Notes: generated by a model not told the origin, from the sequence alone. 64,000 nt of DNA from Microvirga pudoricolor (GCF_016892705.1 NZ_JAFEMB010000003.1:227501-291500), one strand, 5' to 3'. Numbered from the stretch's first letter, positions 1-9,553 are shown. Made by a program: numbers and translations.

Positions 1-3000
1 AAGTTTCACTTGACGACAAATACAAGCTCGCAGACGGCCAAGTCTTCCTCACGGGTGTTCAGGCGCTTGTGAGACTGCCCATGATGCAACGGGCCATGGA
101 CGCGGCCGCCGGCTTGAACACCGCCGGCTTCGTCACCGGATACCCCGGCTCGCCGCTTGCGAGCTACGACGTGCAGCTGCGCCAAGCCCAGGCGCTGCTG
201 GCCGACCACCACGTCCGTTTCCAGCCGGGCTTGAACGAAGACTTGGCGATGACCTCCGTTTGGGGGTCGCAACAGGGTGAGGTGCGCGGCGACAGCAAGG
301 TGGATGGCGTCTTCGCCCTCTGGTACGGCAAGGGCGCCGGGCTCGACCGATCCGGCGACGCGCTCCGCCACGGCAATCTGGCCGGATCTTCCAAGCATGG
401 CGGCGTTCTCCTCCTCCTCGGCGACGATCACAGGGCGGAATCGTCCAGCGTGACGCACAATGCCGAGTACACGATGGTCGACTTCATGATGCCGCTCCTC
501 AATCCGGCCGATATCGGGGAGCTAATGGAGTATGGCCTCTTCGGGATCGCATTGTCCCGTTATTCCGGCAGCTGGACAGGGCTGAAATGCCTGCATGACG
601 TCGTCGAAAGCGCAGGCTCGATCGACGTCACAACGGAGCCCCGGCGCTGGACGATCCCAGGGGACTTCGACATGCCGCCGGGCGGCCTCGGCCTGCGCTA
701 TCCCGACACTCCGCTGGCGCAGGAAGCTCGGCTTCATCATTACAAGCTCGATGCGGTCAAGGCTTTCGCCCGCGCCAACGGCATCGACAGGTCGCTCTGG
801 AAGCAGCCTTCCTCGCGTTTCGGAATCGTCACGACGGGAAAGACCTATCTGGACGTGCTTGAGGCGCTCGACGACCTCGGGCTGACCGAAGAGCGAGCCG
901 CCGCGATGGGTCTCGCGATCTACAAGGTCGGCATGCCCTATCCGCTCGAGCCGCAAGGGGCGCGGGCTTTCTGCGACGGGCTCGAGACGGTCTTCGTGGT
1001 GGAGGAAAAGCGTTCGCTCATCGAGACGCAACTGAAGGAATTGCTCTTCCGGGTTCCCCATGCGCCCTCCGTGATCGGCAAGACGGACCAAGAGGGCCGG
1101 TCGATCCTTCCGACGTCGGGCGTGCTGGCCAGCAATCAGATCGGGATCTGGATCGCCAGGTTTCTCCTGGCCCTCAAGGATGATCCGGCCCTGCGCACTG
1201 CCTTGAAGGCCCTCGAGGGACGCGAAGCCGGAAAAGTCATTCCGCTGATGCCGCTCGAGCGCCGCCCGTCCTTCTGCTCCGGCTGCCCTCACAACCGGTC
1301 CACGGTCGTGCCCGAGGGCAGCCGAGGCGGCGCCGGTACCGGCTGCAACTACATGGTCATGTGGATGGACCGGGGAAGCGTCGGCTACACCCAGATGGGG
1401 GCCGATGGCGTCAACTGGATCGGCGAGGCACCGTTCAGCAACCGCGACCATGTCTTCCAGAACCTGGGCGACGGGACCTATACGCATTCCGGTCTCCTGG
1501 CCATTCGCGCGACGGTCGCGGCCGACGTCAACATCACCTACAAGATCCTCTATAACGGCGTCGTGGCCATGACGGGCGGACAGCCGCACGATTTCGCGCT
1601 CTCGCCGGCCGTCATCGCCAGGCAGGTTCTCGCCGAGGGGGCCCGCAAGGTCGTTCTCGTGACGGACGAACCCTCTCGCCATGGTTCGGAGCCGATGCCC
1701 GACGGCGTCGACATCCGCCACCGCGACGACCTCGACGAGGTTCAGCGCGCGCTGCGGGACGTCAAGGGCGTCACCGTGCTCATCTACGATCAGATGTGCG
1801 CCACCGAGAAGCGGCGCCTGCGCAAGAGAGGCCAACTGGCCGATCCGCCGAAACGGGCCTTCATCAACCATCTCGTGTGCGAAGGGTGCGGCGACTGCAG
1901 CGTGAAATCGAACTGCGTCTCGGTGCTCCCCCGAGAGACTGCCCTCGGCCGCAAGCGCGAGATCGACCAGTATTCCTGCAACAAGGACTTTTCGTGCACG
2001 GACGGCTTCTGTCCCAGCTTCGTCACGGTGCATGGCGGCGAACTGCGCAAGAAGGAAGTCGCGAAGCGGGACGACGGTCCGGACCTTCCCCGGCCGACGC
2101 CCCGCGATCTGGATCAGCCCTACAACATCGTGCTGGCGGGCGTCGGCGGCACAGGCGTCATCACGCTGGCGGCGATCCTCGGGATGGCGGCCCACCTGGA
2201 GGGTAAGGGCTGCGCAACCCTCGACATGATGGGACTGGCTCAGAAGGGCGGAGCGGTCACGTCCCATGTGCGCGTCGCGGCATCCCCGTCCGACGTTCGG
2301 GCCGCGCGGATCCCTGTCGGTACGGCGGATGTCGTGCTGGGCTGCGATATCCTCGCCCTGGCGTCCCATGAGCCGATCTCCACCATCGGATATGATCGGA
2401 CCATCGTGCTGGCCAACACGAACGAAGCGATGCCCGGAGATTTCGCGCGCAACCGTGATCTCGCATTCCCGGCGCCGGCCTTGCGTGGGCGGATCGAGGC
2501 GGCATCGGGTGCGGCCAACGTGACCTATGTCGACGCGACGCGCCGGGCCATGGAAAGCGTCGGGGATACGATCGGCACCAATACCTATCTGCTCGGAATG
2601 GCCTATCAGCGAGGCCTCATTCCGATCTCGGAAGAGGCCATCGAACGGGCCTTCGAACTCAACGGCGTGGGCGTAGCGCTCAACAAGGCCGCCTTCAGGG
2701 CCGGGCGCAGGGCGGCACTGTCCGAACCTGTTGCCGAGGCGCCCGCCGTTCAGCCTCCGGACCTTCCAGCCCTGTTGGCCCACCGAGAGGCCTTTCTGAC
2801 CGACTACCAGGACAAGGCCTATGCACGCAGCTACCGTGAGTTCGTGGAGAGTGTTCGCCGCGTCGAGCAACAACGTCTTCCCGGCTCCACAGCGCTGACG
2901 ATGGCGGTGGCCGAAAGTCTCGCCAAGCTCATGACCTACAAGGACGAGTACGAGGTCGCCCGGCTCTACACCAGCGGAGAGTTCGAGCGGGAGATCAAGG

Positions 3001-3416
3001 CGAAGTTTACGGGAGACTACAAGCTCGAGTTCCTTCTGGCCCCACCCGTTTTCGCGCGGCGCGACAAGCGCACGGGTGAGCTCAAGAAGCGCGGCTACGG
3101 TCCCTGGATCTTCCCTGCCTTCAAGATGCTGGCCCGTTTCCGTCGTGTGCGGGGCACCTTTGTCGATCCGTTCGGTCACACGGCGGAGCGGAAGATGGAG
3201 CGCGCGCTGATCGCCGATTACCGCGAAACCATCGGACAGGTTCTCAAGGAGCTGACATCCGAGAACCATCACGCCGCTGTGGCGATCGCCTCTCTGCCCC
3301 AGGACATTCGCGGCTACGGACATGTCAAGGACAAGGCCGTTCATCAGGTGCGCGAGAGACAGGTTCGGCTCCTAGATGAGTTTCGCCAAACGGCCTACGC
3401 CAGGGCCGCCGAATAA
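1..3416 (+). CDS. Fused indolepyruvate ferredoxin oxidoreductase (copy 1), 5' end cut by window
   Basis: Thiamine-diphosphate enzyme that oxidatively decarboxylates aryl or branched 2-oxo acids to acyl-CoA, passing electrons to ferredoxin. The reading frame is open from base 3, and the codons before the GTG at 69 match the N-terminal region of the paralogue at 55210. The true start therefore lies left of the window, and 69 is not the start. Seen in order: the N-terminal pyrimidine-binding half with GFVTGYPGSP; FCSGCPHN near base 1272; the ThDP/Mg site GDGTYTHSG near 1471 with a downstream Asn; a cysteine cluster (CEGCGDC, then CNKDFSC and FCPSF) near 1880-2010 that could hold an Fe-S centre; a gamma-type domain opening with GVGGTGVIT near 2140; and a C-terminal region of unknown fold. 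IorA and IorB are fused here in one chain. The SDR follows after 41 bp, so co-transcription is likely. Confidence 0.93.
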   Translation, partial: VSLDDKYKLADGQVFLTGVQALVRLPMMQRAMDAAAGLNTAGFVTGYPGSPLASYDVQLRQAQALLADHHVRFQPGLNEDLAMTSVWGSQQGEVRGDSKVDGVFALWYGKGAGLDRSGDALRHGNLAGSSKHGGVLLLLGDDHRAESSSVTHNAEYTMVDFMMPLLNPADIGELMEYGLFGIALSRYSGSWTGLKCLHDVVESAGSIDVTTEPRRWTIPGDFDMPPGGLGLRYPDTPLAQEARLHHYKLDAVKAFARANGIDRSLWKQPSSRFGIVTTGKTYLDVLEALDDLGLTEERAAAMGLAIYKVGMPYPLEPQGARAFCDGLETVFVVEEKRSLIETQLKELLFRVPHAPSVIGKTDQEGRSILPTSGVLASNQIGIWIARFLLALKDDPALRTALKALEGREAGKVIPLMPLERRPSFCSGCPHNRSTVVPEGSRGGAGTGCNYMVMWMDRGSVGYTQMGADGVNWIGEAPFSNRDHVFQNLGDGTYTHSGLLAIRATVAADVNITYKILYNGVVAMTGGQPHDFALSPAVIARQVLAEGARKVVLVTDEPSRHGSEPMPDGVDIRHRDDLDEVQRALRDVKGVTVLIYDQMCATEKRRLRKRGQLADPPKRAFINHLVCEGCGDCSVKSNCVSVLPRETALGRKREIDQYSCNKDFSCTDGFCPSFVTVHGGELRKKEVAKRDDGPDLPRPTPRDLDQPYNIVLAGVGGTGVITLAAILGMAAHLEGKGCATLDMMGLAQKGGAVTSHVRVAASPSDVRAARIPVGTADVVLGCDILALASHEPISTIGYDRTIVLANTNEAMPGDFARNRDLAFPAPALRGRIEAASGAANVTYVDATRRAMESVGDTIGTNTYLLGMAYQRGLIPISEEAIERAFELNGVGVALNKAAFRAGRRAALSEPVAEAPAVQPPDLPALLAHREAFLTDYQDKAYARSYREFVESVRRVEQQRLPGSTALTMAVAESLAKLMTYKDEYEVARLYTSGEFEREIKAKFTGDYKLEFLLAPPVFARRDKRTGELKKRGYGPWIFPAFKMLARFRRVRGTFVDPFGHTAERKMERALIADYRETIGQVLKELTSENHHAAVAIASLPQDIRGYGHVKDKAVHQVRERQVRLLDEFRQTAYARAAE

Positions 3417-3457
3417 CAGAAGCCTGCCGGAAACCAGCAGCTTAGGGAGTTGCCGAA

Positions 3458-4231
3458 GTGGATACGAAACCGATCGCATTGGTCACGGGTGGAGCCGGAG
3501 GGATCGGCGAAGCCTGCGCCAGACGGCTCGCCGAAACCCATAAGGTCGTCGTCTGCGACGTGAACGAGGACGCAGCCGTCAAGGTCGCGGACGAGATCGG
3601 TGGCATCGGACTCGCTTGCGACGTGACCTCCGAGGCCGACGTGAGGTCGTGCGTCGACAAGGTCGATTCCGATGTCGGACCGCTCCGCGCGATGGTCATG
3701 TGTGCGGGCATCATTCAGGAGCGGGCGTTCTCGCCGGAAGAGTTCGAGCAGGATCATTGGGATCAAGTCCAGGCGGTGAACACCCGAGGGACGTGGCTGT
3801 TCTGCAAGTTCGCCGGTGCCAGGATGGCGGCTCTGGGCGGCGGCAGCATCGTGACGATCTCGTCGGTTGCCGGGCACCGATCATGGCCCACGCATTCCTA
3901 CGCGGCTTCCAAAGCCGCCGTGATGAGCCTGACCAAAGGGCTTGCGGCGGAATGGGGACGCTCCGGGGTTCGCGTCAACTCGATCTCACCCGGCTTCACG
4001 CTGACACCGCGTTTGAAGGAACTCATCAAGGTTCGGAACTGGGACACCGACACCCTCTCGAACCAGACCGCTCTGGGACGGTGGGTCGAGCCGGACGAGA
4101 TCGCCGACACGGCTGCGTTTCTCGTCTCCGACATGGCGCGGGGCATCACCGGCATCGATATTCCGGTGGATGCCGGTTGGCTGTGCGGGATCAATTGGTT
4201 GAGCTTCAACGGCGTTCCGGCCGCTCGATGA
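3458..4231 (+). CDS. SDR-family oxidoreductase
   Basis: Classical short-chain dehydrogenase of 257 residues, probably NAD(P)-dependent and acting on a hydroxyl or keto group. The glycine-rich nucleotide motif TGGAGGIG is at residues 10-17, the MCAG motif near 81-84, the catalytic serines at 135-136 (ISS), and Tyr148 and Lys152 form YxxxK. The C-terminal FLVSDMARGITGIDIPVDAGW is typical of the family. It starts with GTG, 41 bp after the oxidoreductase stop. The placement suggests it handles an intermediate of the same 2-oxo-acid pathway. The substrate cannot be read from the sequence. Confidence 0.9.
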   Translation: MDTKPIALVTGGAGGIGEACARRLAETHKVVVCDVNEDAAVKVADEIGGIGLACDVTSEADVRSCVDKVDSDVGPLRAMVMCAGIIQERAFSPEEFEQDHWDQVQAVNTRGTWLFCKFAGARMAALGGGSIVTISSVAGHRSWPTHSYAASKAAVMSLTKGLAAEWGRSGVRVNSISPGFTLTPRLKELIKVRNWDTDTLSNQTALGRWVEPDEIADTAAFLVSDMARGITGIDIPVDAGWLCGINWLSFNGVPAAR

Positions 4232-4305
4232 CGCGCCAGAGCCGGGAGCGCGGAGCCCGTCCGAATTGCTGCGATCGGGTCCCGCGACCCTCCGGGGTAA
4301 GCCGG

Positions 4306-4335
4306 TTGCAAGGATGTTGCTGAAACTGCTATAGT
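4306..4335 (+). promoter_or_regulatory. Candidate sigma-70 promoter for the tetR gene
   Basis: TTGCAA at 4306-4311 and TATAGT at 4330-4335 are separated by 18 bp and lie 33 bp before the TTG start at 4368. The TATGA-N8-TCATA repeat found elsewhere in this island is not present here. Confidence 0.4.
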
Positions 4336-4367
4336 CACATTCTGCTACAAAGCACAGGATCGATCTC

Positions 4368-5042
4368 TTGCTGAAGGAAGCCAAGAAGGCGCGAGCGGCA
4401 GCTCCGAAACCGGTCAAAGACGCGGACCTTCCTGTTGCCAGGCGCCCCAAGCTGACGCGAGCACAAAAGAAAGAACAGATCCGGGATGCCTTGTTCACCG
4501 CCGCCGCGAAGGTAGTGGGAGAGCATGGATATTCGAATGCTCAGGTGGCGATGATCACTGCTCAGGCGTCGGTCGCGCAGGGAACGTTCTACAATTATTT
4601 CGAGTCGCAACAGGATCTTCTGGATCAGCTCCTGCCGACGATCGGGCAGGCTATGCTGGCCTTCATCAAGGACGCGTCGAGCGACGCGCATTCGGAGATC
4701 GAGCGGGAGGAGAAAAGCTTTCGCGCGTTCTTCGAGTTTCTCAAGATCAATCCCGACTTCTACCGCATCCTGTACGAGGCCGAGGTTTTCGCTCCCGAGG
4801 CCTATCAGCGGCACAACGAATCCGTCGCGCGCGGCTACGTGCGCGTTCTCGAAAGAGCGCTGGACCGTGGCGAGCTGAAGGTTGCGGACAAGCGCGAGCT
4901 CGAAGCCATCGCTCAAATGCTCATGGGCGCGCGACACTATCTCTGCATGCGCTTCGCGCGGCGTGGCAAAGGCTCCATCAGCCTTCCCGAGTGGGTTGTC
5001 GATGCCTACATGACCGTCGTCAAAGGCGGGATCTATCGCTAG
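4368..5042 (+). CDS. TetR/AcrR-family transcriptional regulator
   Basis: Regulator of 224 residues with an N-terminal TetR DNA-binding domain. After a basic, Ala/Lys/Pro-rich tail of about 33 residues the homeodomain-like helices run from about 36 to 85, with the recognition region ending in GTFYNYF (residues 72-78). The remaining roughly 130 helical residues are the ligand and dimer domain. The start is TTG, the first in-frame codon that includes the basic tail; a later start would still keep the HTH. The gene is convergent with the monooxygenase on the other strand, 14 bp apart. It is the only regulator in the 1-15608 island and so is the obvious candidate for the repeated sites near 7078, 8475 and 9554. 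Confidence 0.9.
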   Translation: MLKEAKKARAAAPKPVKDADLPVARRPKLTRAQKKEQIRDALFTAAAKVVGEHGYSNAQVAMITAQASVAQGTFYNYFESQQDLLDQLLPTIGQAMLAFIKDASSDAHSEIEREEKSFRAFFEFLKINPDFYRILYEAEVFAPEAYQRHNESVARGYVRVLERALDRGELKVADKRELEAIAQMLMGARHYLCMRFARRGKGSISLPEWVVDAYMTVVKGGIYR

Positions 5043-5056
5043 GGACCGCTCCCGCC

Positions 5057-6970
5057 TCATGCGCGCCGAACGTGATAGTCCTCCAGGTTCGGGTCATGGG
5101 TCATCGCCCAATAATCCACGAAGCGCCACGGCATGACGGAGAAAACGCGTCCAAGACCGTTGCGATAGTAGGTCGACATCCCAGGATGGGTCCAGATGAG
5201 CTGCTCATGCTCGTCATCGACGCTTTTCACGTAGGCGTCATGAACGTCCTGCCGAACCTCCATGGCGCCGATGTCGTTCTCGATCATCTGCAGCAGGCTG
5301 CTTGCGATGTAACGCGTCTGGCACTCGGCTTGAAAGATGACGCTTCCGCCGTGGCCAGGGCCTGAATTCGGCCCGAGCATGCAGAAGAAGTTCGGGAAGC
5401 CCGGAACGGTGAGGCCAAGATAGGCCGTCGGGTTCTGTTGCTTCCAGGCATCCCGCAGCGGCACGCCGTCCCGACCGCGGATATCGAGCCGCCCGGCCAT
5501 CTCGTCGACGCGGAAGCCGGTCGAATACACGATGACGTCCGCCGGTCGCGAGACGCCGTCATTCGTCACGATCCCGTCCGACGTGATATGATCGATCGGT
5601 GTGGTGACGAGGTCGACGCTGCGCTTCATCAGGGCCCGGTACCAACCGTTGTCCAGCAGGATGCGCTTTCCATAAGGCGGATAATCCGGGATGCATTTCT
5701 CGACCAGATCGGGCCTGTCGGCGAGCTCCGAGCGGATGAAGGCGATCATCTCCTCGCGGTGGCGGTCGTTGGCCCTGTTCACCGAGCGGTCCGGGTTGGT
5801 CCAGGACGCATCCTTCCGCAGCAGTGGGAGAAGTCCATCGCCGTATCGCCAGAACATGTTGAAGCGGAACCATTCCGCATAGAACGGGAGCTTCTCCAGA
5901 AGCCACCTGTTCGCCTCGCTGATCGGATCGGCGTAGCCGGCGATCGGCCGGGCCCATTGCGGTGTCCTCTGATAGACGGTTATGGAAGCGACGCGATCGG
6001 CCACCGTGGGAACGAGCTGCATGGCCGTCGCACCGGTGCCGATCACCGCGATCCGCTTTCCATCGACCGAGAGATCATCGGGCCAGTTCGCGCTGTGAAA
6101 CAATTGGCCTTGAAAGTCTTCCGCTCCTTCGATCTTCGGCGTCGACGGCTCGCTGAGCTGGCCGATGGCCGTAATCAGGATCCGCGACTCGACCCGTTCG
6201 ATTTCGCCCCCCGACCGAATGAACGAGATCCAGCAGCCCGCCTTCTCGTCCCACGATGATGACAGGAACTCGGTCTCCAGGCGGATATTCGGCAGGATGG
6301 CGAAGTCGTCCGCCACCCTTCGAAGATAGTCGTGAATTTCCTCGCGCTGGGAGAAATAGCGGGTCCACGGATTCTTCTGGGCAAAGGAGAACGAGTAGGA
6401 GTGGTTGGGCGTATCGACGCCGCATCCGGGATAGCGATTGGTGCTCCAGGTGCCGCCGACATCCGGTCTCTTCTCGATGATCGTGTACGGAATCCCGGCA
6501 TTCTTCAGCCCCACCGCCAGCGCGATGCCGCACACGCCCGCACCGACGATCAGCACGTGGGTCGATGACGCGGCTTCCGGCCGGCCGCTCTTCCACTCAG
6601 GGAGCCGCGAGATGAGATTCATCTCCTCGCGAATGAGCGGCGCATACTCGTCCGGCACGGTTTCCCCCAGACAAGTGCTCATCATCCTCCGCATGAGATC
6701 GTTGCCGGGATCCGAGATGACGGGGCGCGGGAACGGCGGAGAGAAAACGTCCGCGACCGCGTGACGGATCTCATCTTGGATGCTGACCGGAAGGCCTGCG
6801 GAGGGATCTGGAATTAGGCTGACGTCCCGCTTGGGCCGATAGGGCGATTCCAGCCAACGGAGATTGCCCGTCATGTGCACGAGAACCATCAGAAGCACGC
6901 GCATGTCCGCACCTGCCAGGGAGGCTTCGAGACGCGTGCGAAAGGAGGCGTATTGAAGGTTCATGAGCAT
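5057..6970 (-). CDS. Baeyer-Villiger-type flavin monooxygenase
   Basis: FAD- and NADPH-dependent monooxygenase of 637 residues that would turn a ketone into an ester or lactone. The FAD motif GAGVCG lies at residues 143-148 followed by VGGTW at 171-175. The Baeyer-Villiger fingerprint FxGxxxHxxxW is exact at F286, G288, H292 and W296. The NADP motif GTGATA is at 311-316. The first 130 or so residues form an unusual helical extension before the FAD domain; comparable extensions occur in some long BVMOs. Its promoter region faces the TRAP binding-protein gene at 7233, and it converges with tetR. The physiological ketone is unknown; the context suggests a pathway intermediate derived from a carboxylic acid. 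Confidence 0.9.
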   Translation of the reverse strand: MLMNLQYASFRTRLEASLAGADMRVLLMVLVHMTGNLRWLESPYRPKRDVSLIPDPSAGLPVSIQDEIRHAVADVFSPPFPRPVISDPGNDLMRRMMSTCLGETVPDEYAPLIREEMNLISRLPEWKSGRPEAASSTHVLIVGAGVCGIALAVGLKNAGIPYTIIEKRPDVGGTWSTNRYPGCGVDTPNHSYSFSFAQKNPWTRYFSQREEIHDYLRRVADDFAILPNIRLETEFLSSSWDEKAGCWISFIRSGGEIERVESRILITAIGQLSEPSTPKIEGAEDFQGQLFHSANWPDDLSVDGKRIAVIGTGATAMQLVPTVADRVASITVYQRTPQWARPIAGYADPISEANRWLLEKLPFYAEWFRFNMFWRYGDGLLPLLRKDASWTNPDRSVNRANDRHREEMIAFIRSELADRPDLVEKCIPDYPPYGKRILLDNGWYRALMKRSVDLVTTPIDHITSDGIVTNDGVSRPADVIVYSTGFRVDEMAGRLDIRGRDGVPLRDAWKQQNPTAYLGLTVPGFPNFFCMLGPNSGPGHGGSVIFQAECQTRYIASSLLQMIENDIGAMEVRQDVHDAYVKSVDDEHEQLIWTHPGMSTYYRNGLGRVFSVMPWRFVDYWAMTHDPNLEDYHVRRA

Positions 6971-7065
6971 GACCCGCGAGCGGATGAAAGTTGCGTACCG
7001 GTGGTTCCGAGGAAGCCTGCTGAGACGGCCCGGCAGCGCAGGCCGCTCTCAGACATGATGGTATT

Positions 7066-7095
7066 CAAATAACGATCTATGAATCACCAGTCAAG
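7066..7095 (-). promoter_or_regulatory. Candidate promoter and partial TATGA-N8-TCA operator before the monooxygenase gene
   Basis: On the minus strand TTGACT (complement of 7089-7094) and TATTTG (complement of 7066-7071) are 17 bp apart. On the plus strand 7078-7095 reads TATGA, eight bases, then TCAAG: a degenerate version of the exact TATGA-N8-TCATA repeats at 8475 and 9554. It overlaps the spacer and -35 element. The -10 match is weak. Confidence 0.35.
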
Positions 7096-7232
7096 TTTTT
7101 AGCGAGGCATGATCGCGTCCGCTGATGCGATACGACCCGCCAGGCGACCACGCGCCGAGAGGAGACCGGTTTGGCCGGCATCCATCGAGGAGACCCGGCC
7201 CTTAGGCCGAGCCCGCCATCGTGCGGATAAGA

Positions 7233-8327
7233 TCAACTTCTGGAGCGCATCATCCGGATCATGAAGCTGTCGTAGCTGTATTCGGCGACCTGGAACCACA
7301 CATACTCTTCATTGCGGAACGCGCTGTAGGATTCCCACATGGCCTTGAACTCGGGGTCCTTCGTGCAAAGCTCATCGTAGAACGTATTGGCCGCCTTGAA
7401 GGATGCCTCCATGATCTCCGGCTTGAAGGGCCGGAGCTGTGCGCCGGCGCCGATCAGCTTGCGCAGGGCCGCCGGGTTGCGGGTATCGTACTTCGCCGTC
7501 ATGTCCGTGTTGGCATAGGCGGCGGCGTCCCGCAGGGCTGCGCGGTATGCCTTGGGGAGTTCGTTCCACTTTTGCAGATTGAACATGAAGTGGGTTGTGG
7601 GACCACCTTCCCAGAAGCCCGGATAGTAGTAATACGGCGCGACCTTGACGAAGCCGAGCTTCTCGTCGTCATAGGGCCCCGAGAACTCGACGGCATCGAT
7701 GGAGCCACGCTCGAGGGCCGGATAGATGTCAGCCGGCGGAAGCTGTTGCGGGACGACCCCAAGGGTCGACAGGATCTGACCGGCCATCCCGGCCACGCGG
7801 AACTTCAAGCCGCGCAAGTCGTCAATCGAATTGATCTCCCGTCGAAACCACCCGCCCATCTGCGTTCCCGTATGGCCCCCGGGCAGAGCATAGACATTGT
7901 ATTTCTCAAGGAACTTGTTGCACATGTCGATGCCGCCGCCCTGGTTCATCCAGGCGTTCTGCTGCCGGGCATTCATGCCGAAGGGGACGGAGGTGATGAG
8001 CGCGAAGACGGGGCTCTTGCCGTTGTAGTAATAGGATGAGGTGTGGGTCATCTCGACCGTGCCGCTGCTGATCGCGTCCAGGGCCTGCATGGTGCCCACG
8101 ATCTCGCCGGCCGCGAAGGACTGGATTTGGAACTTGCCGTCCGTCGCCTCGGCCACGTGCCGCGCAAGCGTTTCGCCCGTGCTGTAGAGAATGTCGAGGG
8201 ACTTGGGAAACGCGGAACTCAGCCGCCATTTGACCTCGGGCATGGACTGAGCGATGGCGGGGGCCGCGAGCGTGCCCGTTGCGACCATGCCGGTTGCCGC
8301 CGATTTCAGGAAATCCCTGCGCTTCAT
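7233..8327 (-). CDS. TRAP transporter substrate-binding protein, DctP/TakP-like, with Tat signal
   Basis: Periplasmic solute receptor of 364 residues. The N-terminus MKRRDFLKSAATG fits a twin-arginine signal with an A-x-A-type end near residue 26 (PAIAQ). Features recalling the 2-oxo-acid receptor TakP are the opening WRLSSAFPKSLDILYSTGE, the GLKFRVAGMAG segment, and LPPADIYPALERGSIDAVEF. TakP homologues bind small 2-oxo acids such as pyruvate or branched oxo acids, which suits the oxidoreductase next door. No DctQ or DctM gene lies beside it, so it is an orphan that must borrow a permease encoded elsewhere. Assignment to TRAP is firm; the ligand is inferred. Confidence 0.87.
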   Translation of the reverse strand: MKRRDFLKSAATGMVATGTLAAPAIAQSMPEVKWRLSSAFPKSLDILYSTGETLARHVAEATDGKFQIQSFAAGEIVGTMQALDAISSGTVEMTHTSSYYYNGKSPVFALITSVPFGMNARQQNAWMNQGGGIDMCNKFLEKYNVYALPGGHTGTQMGGWFRREINSIDDLRGLKFRVAGMAGQILSTLGVVPQQLPPADIYPALERGSIDAVEFSGPYDDEKLGFVKVAPYYYYPGFWEGGPTTHFMFNLQKWNELPKAYRAALRDAAAYANTDMTAKYDTRNPAALRKLIGAGAQLRPFKPEIMEASFKAANTFYDELCTKDPEFKAMWESYSAFRNEEYVWFQVAEYSYDSFMIRMMRSRS

Positions 8328-8647
8328 GTTCTGTTTCCTCCGCTGATCTACACCTTCGATCCTGGGAGGACAGCCTCAAAGACATGGCAGTCTTCTCCTA
8401 GGCGTTGGGATCATGAACGTTTGAGCGTCCAGATGGCGTCGACTCGATTGAGCGTCTCTGCGCTATTGATGATTTATGAGTCTTCGTTCATATTGTCTTC
8501 CAACGGCTGTCCCGTCAAGCATCTAATGCCGGGCCTGGGGCTCGCACGTTGCGCCGGACCGTCCGATGGCCCTGACCCGCTTCGATCGCCTCGAGCCCAG
8601 TCCCCTAAGGCGGTGTCCTGACGTACCTCGAACCACGGTGCGGATCC
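8328..8647. other. Divergent intergenic region, 320 bp, between TRAP binding protein and enoyl-CoA hydratase
   Basis: No open frame here looks coding. The region must carry promoters for both flanking genes. Its clearest element is the perfect inverted repeat at 8475-8492, listed separately. The local stretch 8460-8510 is more AT-rich than its flanks. Confidence 0.6.
8475..8492. promoter_or_regulatory. Inverted repeat TATGA-N8-TCATA, candidate TetR operator
   Basis: TATGA at 8475-8479 and TCATA at 8488-8492 are exact inverted arms around eight bases. The same architecture and spacing recurs at 9554-9571 and, imperfectly, at 7078-7095. Its position between two divergent genes of the island fits a shared repressor site. 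Confidence 0.5.
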
Positions 8648-9412
8648 ATGTCCATCGAATGCGACCTTTCCTCTGCAGGGATCGCCACGGTCACATTGTC
8701 CAATCCGGCCCGCCGGAATGCCCTGACGCTCGATATGTTCACCGGATTGGCGGGTCTCTGGTCACGCTTGGCAGCCGATCGGTCCGTGCGAGTCGTCGTC
8801 GTCACCGGGGCGGGCGAGGAAGCGTTCTGCTCGGGCGCGGATCTGTCGGCAGACCTGGCGTCGGAGCCCGGAATCGACGACCTCATCGCGGCCGCGTTCC
8901 TCAAGACCCTTTACGTGCCGATGCCGGTCATCGCCGCCATCAACGGCGTCTGTGTCGCCGGCGGCTTGGAGATCGCGCTTGGGGCGGACATCCGCCTGGC
9001 GAGTGAAACCGCGCGGCTTGGGCTGCCCGAGGTCCGTTGGGGCATCATGCCGTCGGGCGGCGCTGCCATGAAGCTCGCCGACCAGATCGGGCAGGCTCAC
9101 GCCATGGATCTTCTGCTGTCCGGCCGCCTGATTGGCGCCCAGGAGGCTGAGCGGATCGGATTGGTGAGTTCGGTGCTGCCGTCACAGGGCTTCCGCGCCG
9201 CAGCGATGGACTTTGCGGGAAGCATCGCGCGCAACAGTCCGGTGGCCGTCCGCGCCGCCAAGAAGGCGGCGATGCTGCACCGCGTGGAGGCTTATCGAGA
9301 GAGGGAGGCGGCCGAGCGCGAAATGGTCGCCCAGGTTCGGGGAAGCGGTCACCCAAGGATCGGGATCGAGGCGTTTCTTGCAAAGAGGCAGCCGGTATTT
9401 CCGGACGAATGA
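8648..9412 (+). CDS. Enoyl-CoA hydratase/isomerase family protein
   Basis: Crotonase-fold protein of 254 residues, normal length for the family. The oxyanion-hole segments are FCSGADL (residues 60-66) and INGVCVAGGLEIA (98-110). Both glutamates used by true hydratases are present: Glu108 in GGLE and Glu128 in LPEVRWGIMPSGG. Hydration of an enoyl-CoA is therefore plausible, rather than only isomerase or hydrolase chemistry. It would act downstream of an acyl-CoA made by the indolepyruvate-type oxidoreductase. The Shine-Dalgarno is weak; the ATG is chosen because the fold begins directly after it. Confidence 0.88.
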   Translation: MSIECDLSSAGIATVTLSNPARRNALTLDMFTGLAGLWSRLAADRSVRVVVVTGAGEEAFCSGADLSADLASEPGIDDLIAAAFLKTLYVPMPVIAAINGVCVAGGLEIALGADIRLASETARLGLPEVRWGIMPSGGAAMKLADQIGQAHAMDLLLSGRLIGAQEAERIGLVSSVLPSQGFRAAAMDFAGSIARNSPVAVRAAKKAAMLHRVEAYREREAAEREMVAQVRGSGHPRIGIEAFLAKRQPVFPDE

Positions 9413-9553
9413 TCACCATATGCCGCGGACCCAGCGCGCCGGTGGAACTCCCGAGTGCTTCGACGAAAATGGAACTCGGGCGCGCCATTTCGGCGACGTC
9501 GTCGCCGGCCAGGACACTCGCCCGAAGGCCATTTTCTGCCCGAACACCAAAAA

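Noticed and set aside
69-71. GTG at 69 as the start of the first oxidoreductase
   Set aside because: In-frame codons before it match the N-terminal part of the paralogue, so the start lies outside the window.
522-3344. Minus-strand open frame of 940 codons opposite the first oxidoreductase
   Set aside because: Same antisense artefact; composition mirrors codon bias of the real gene.
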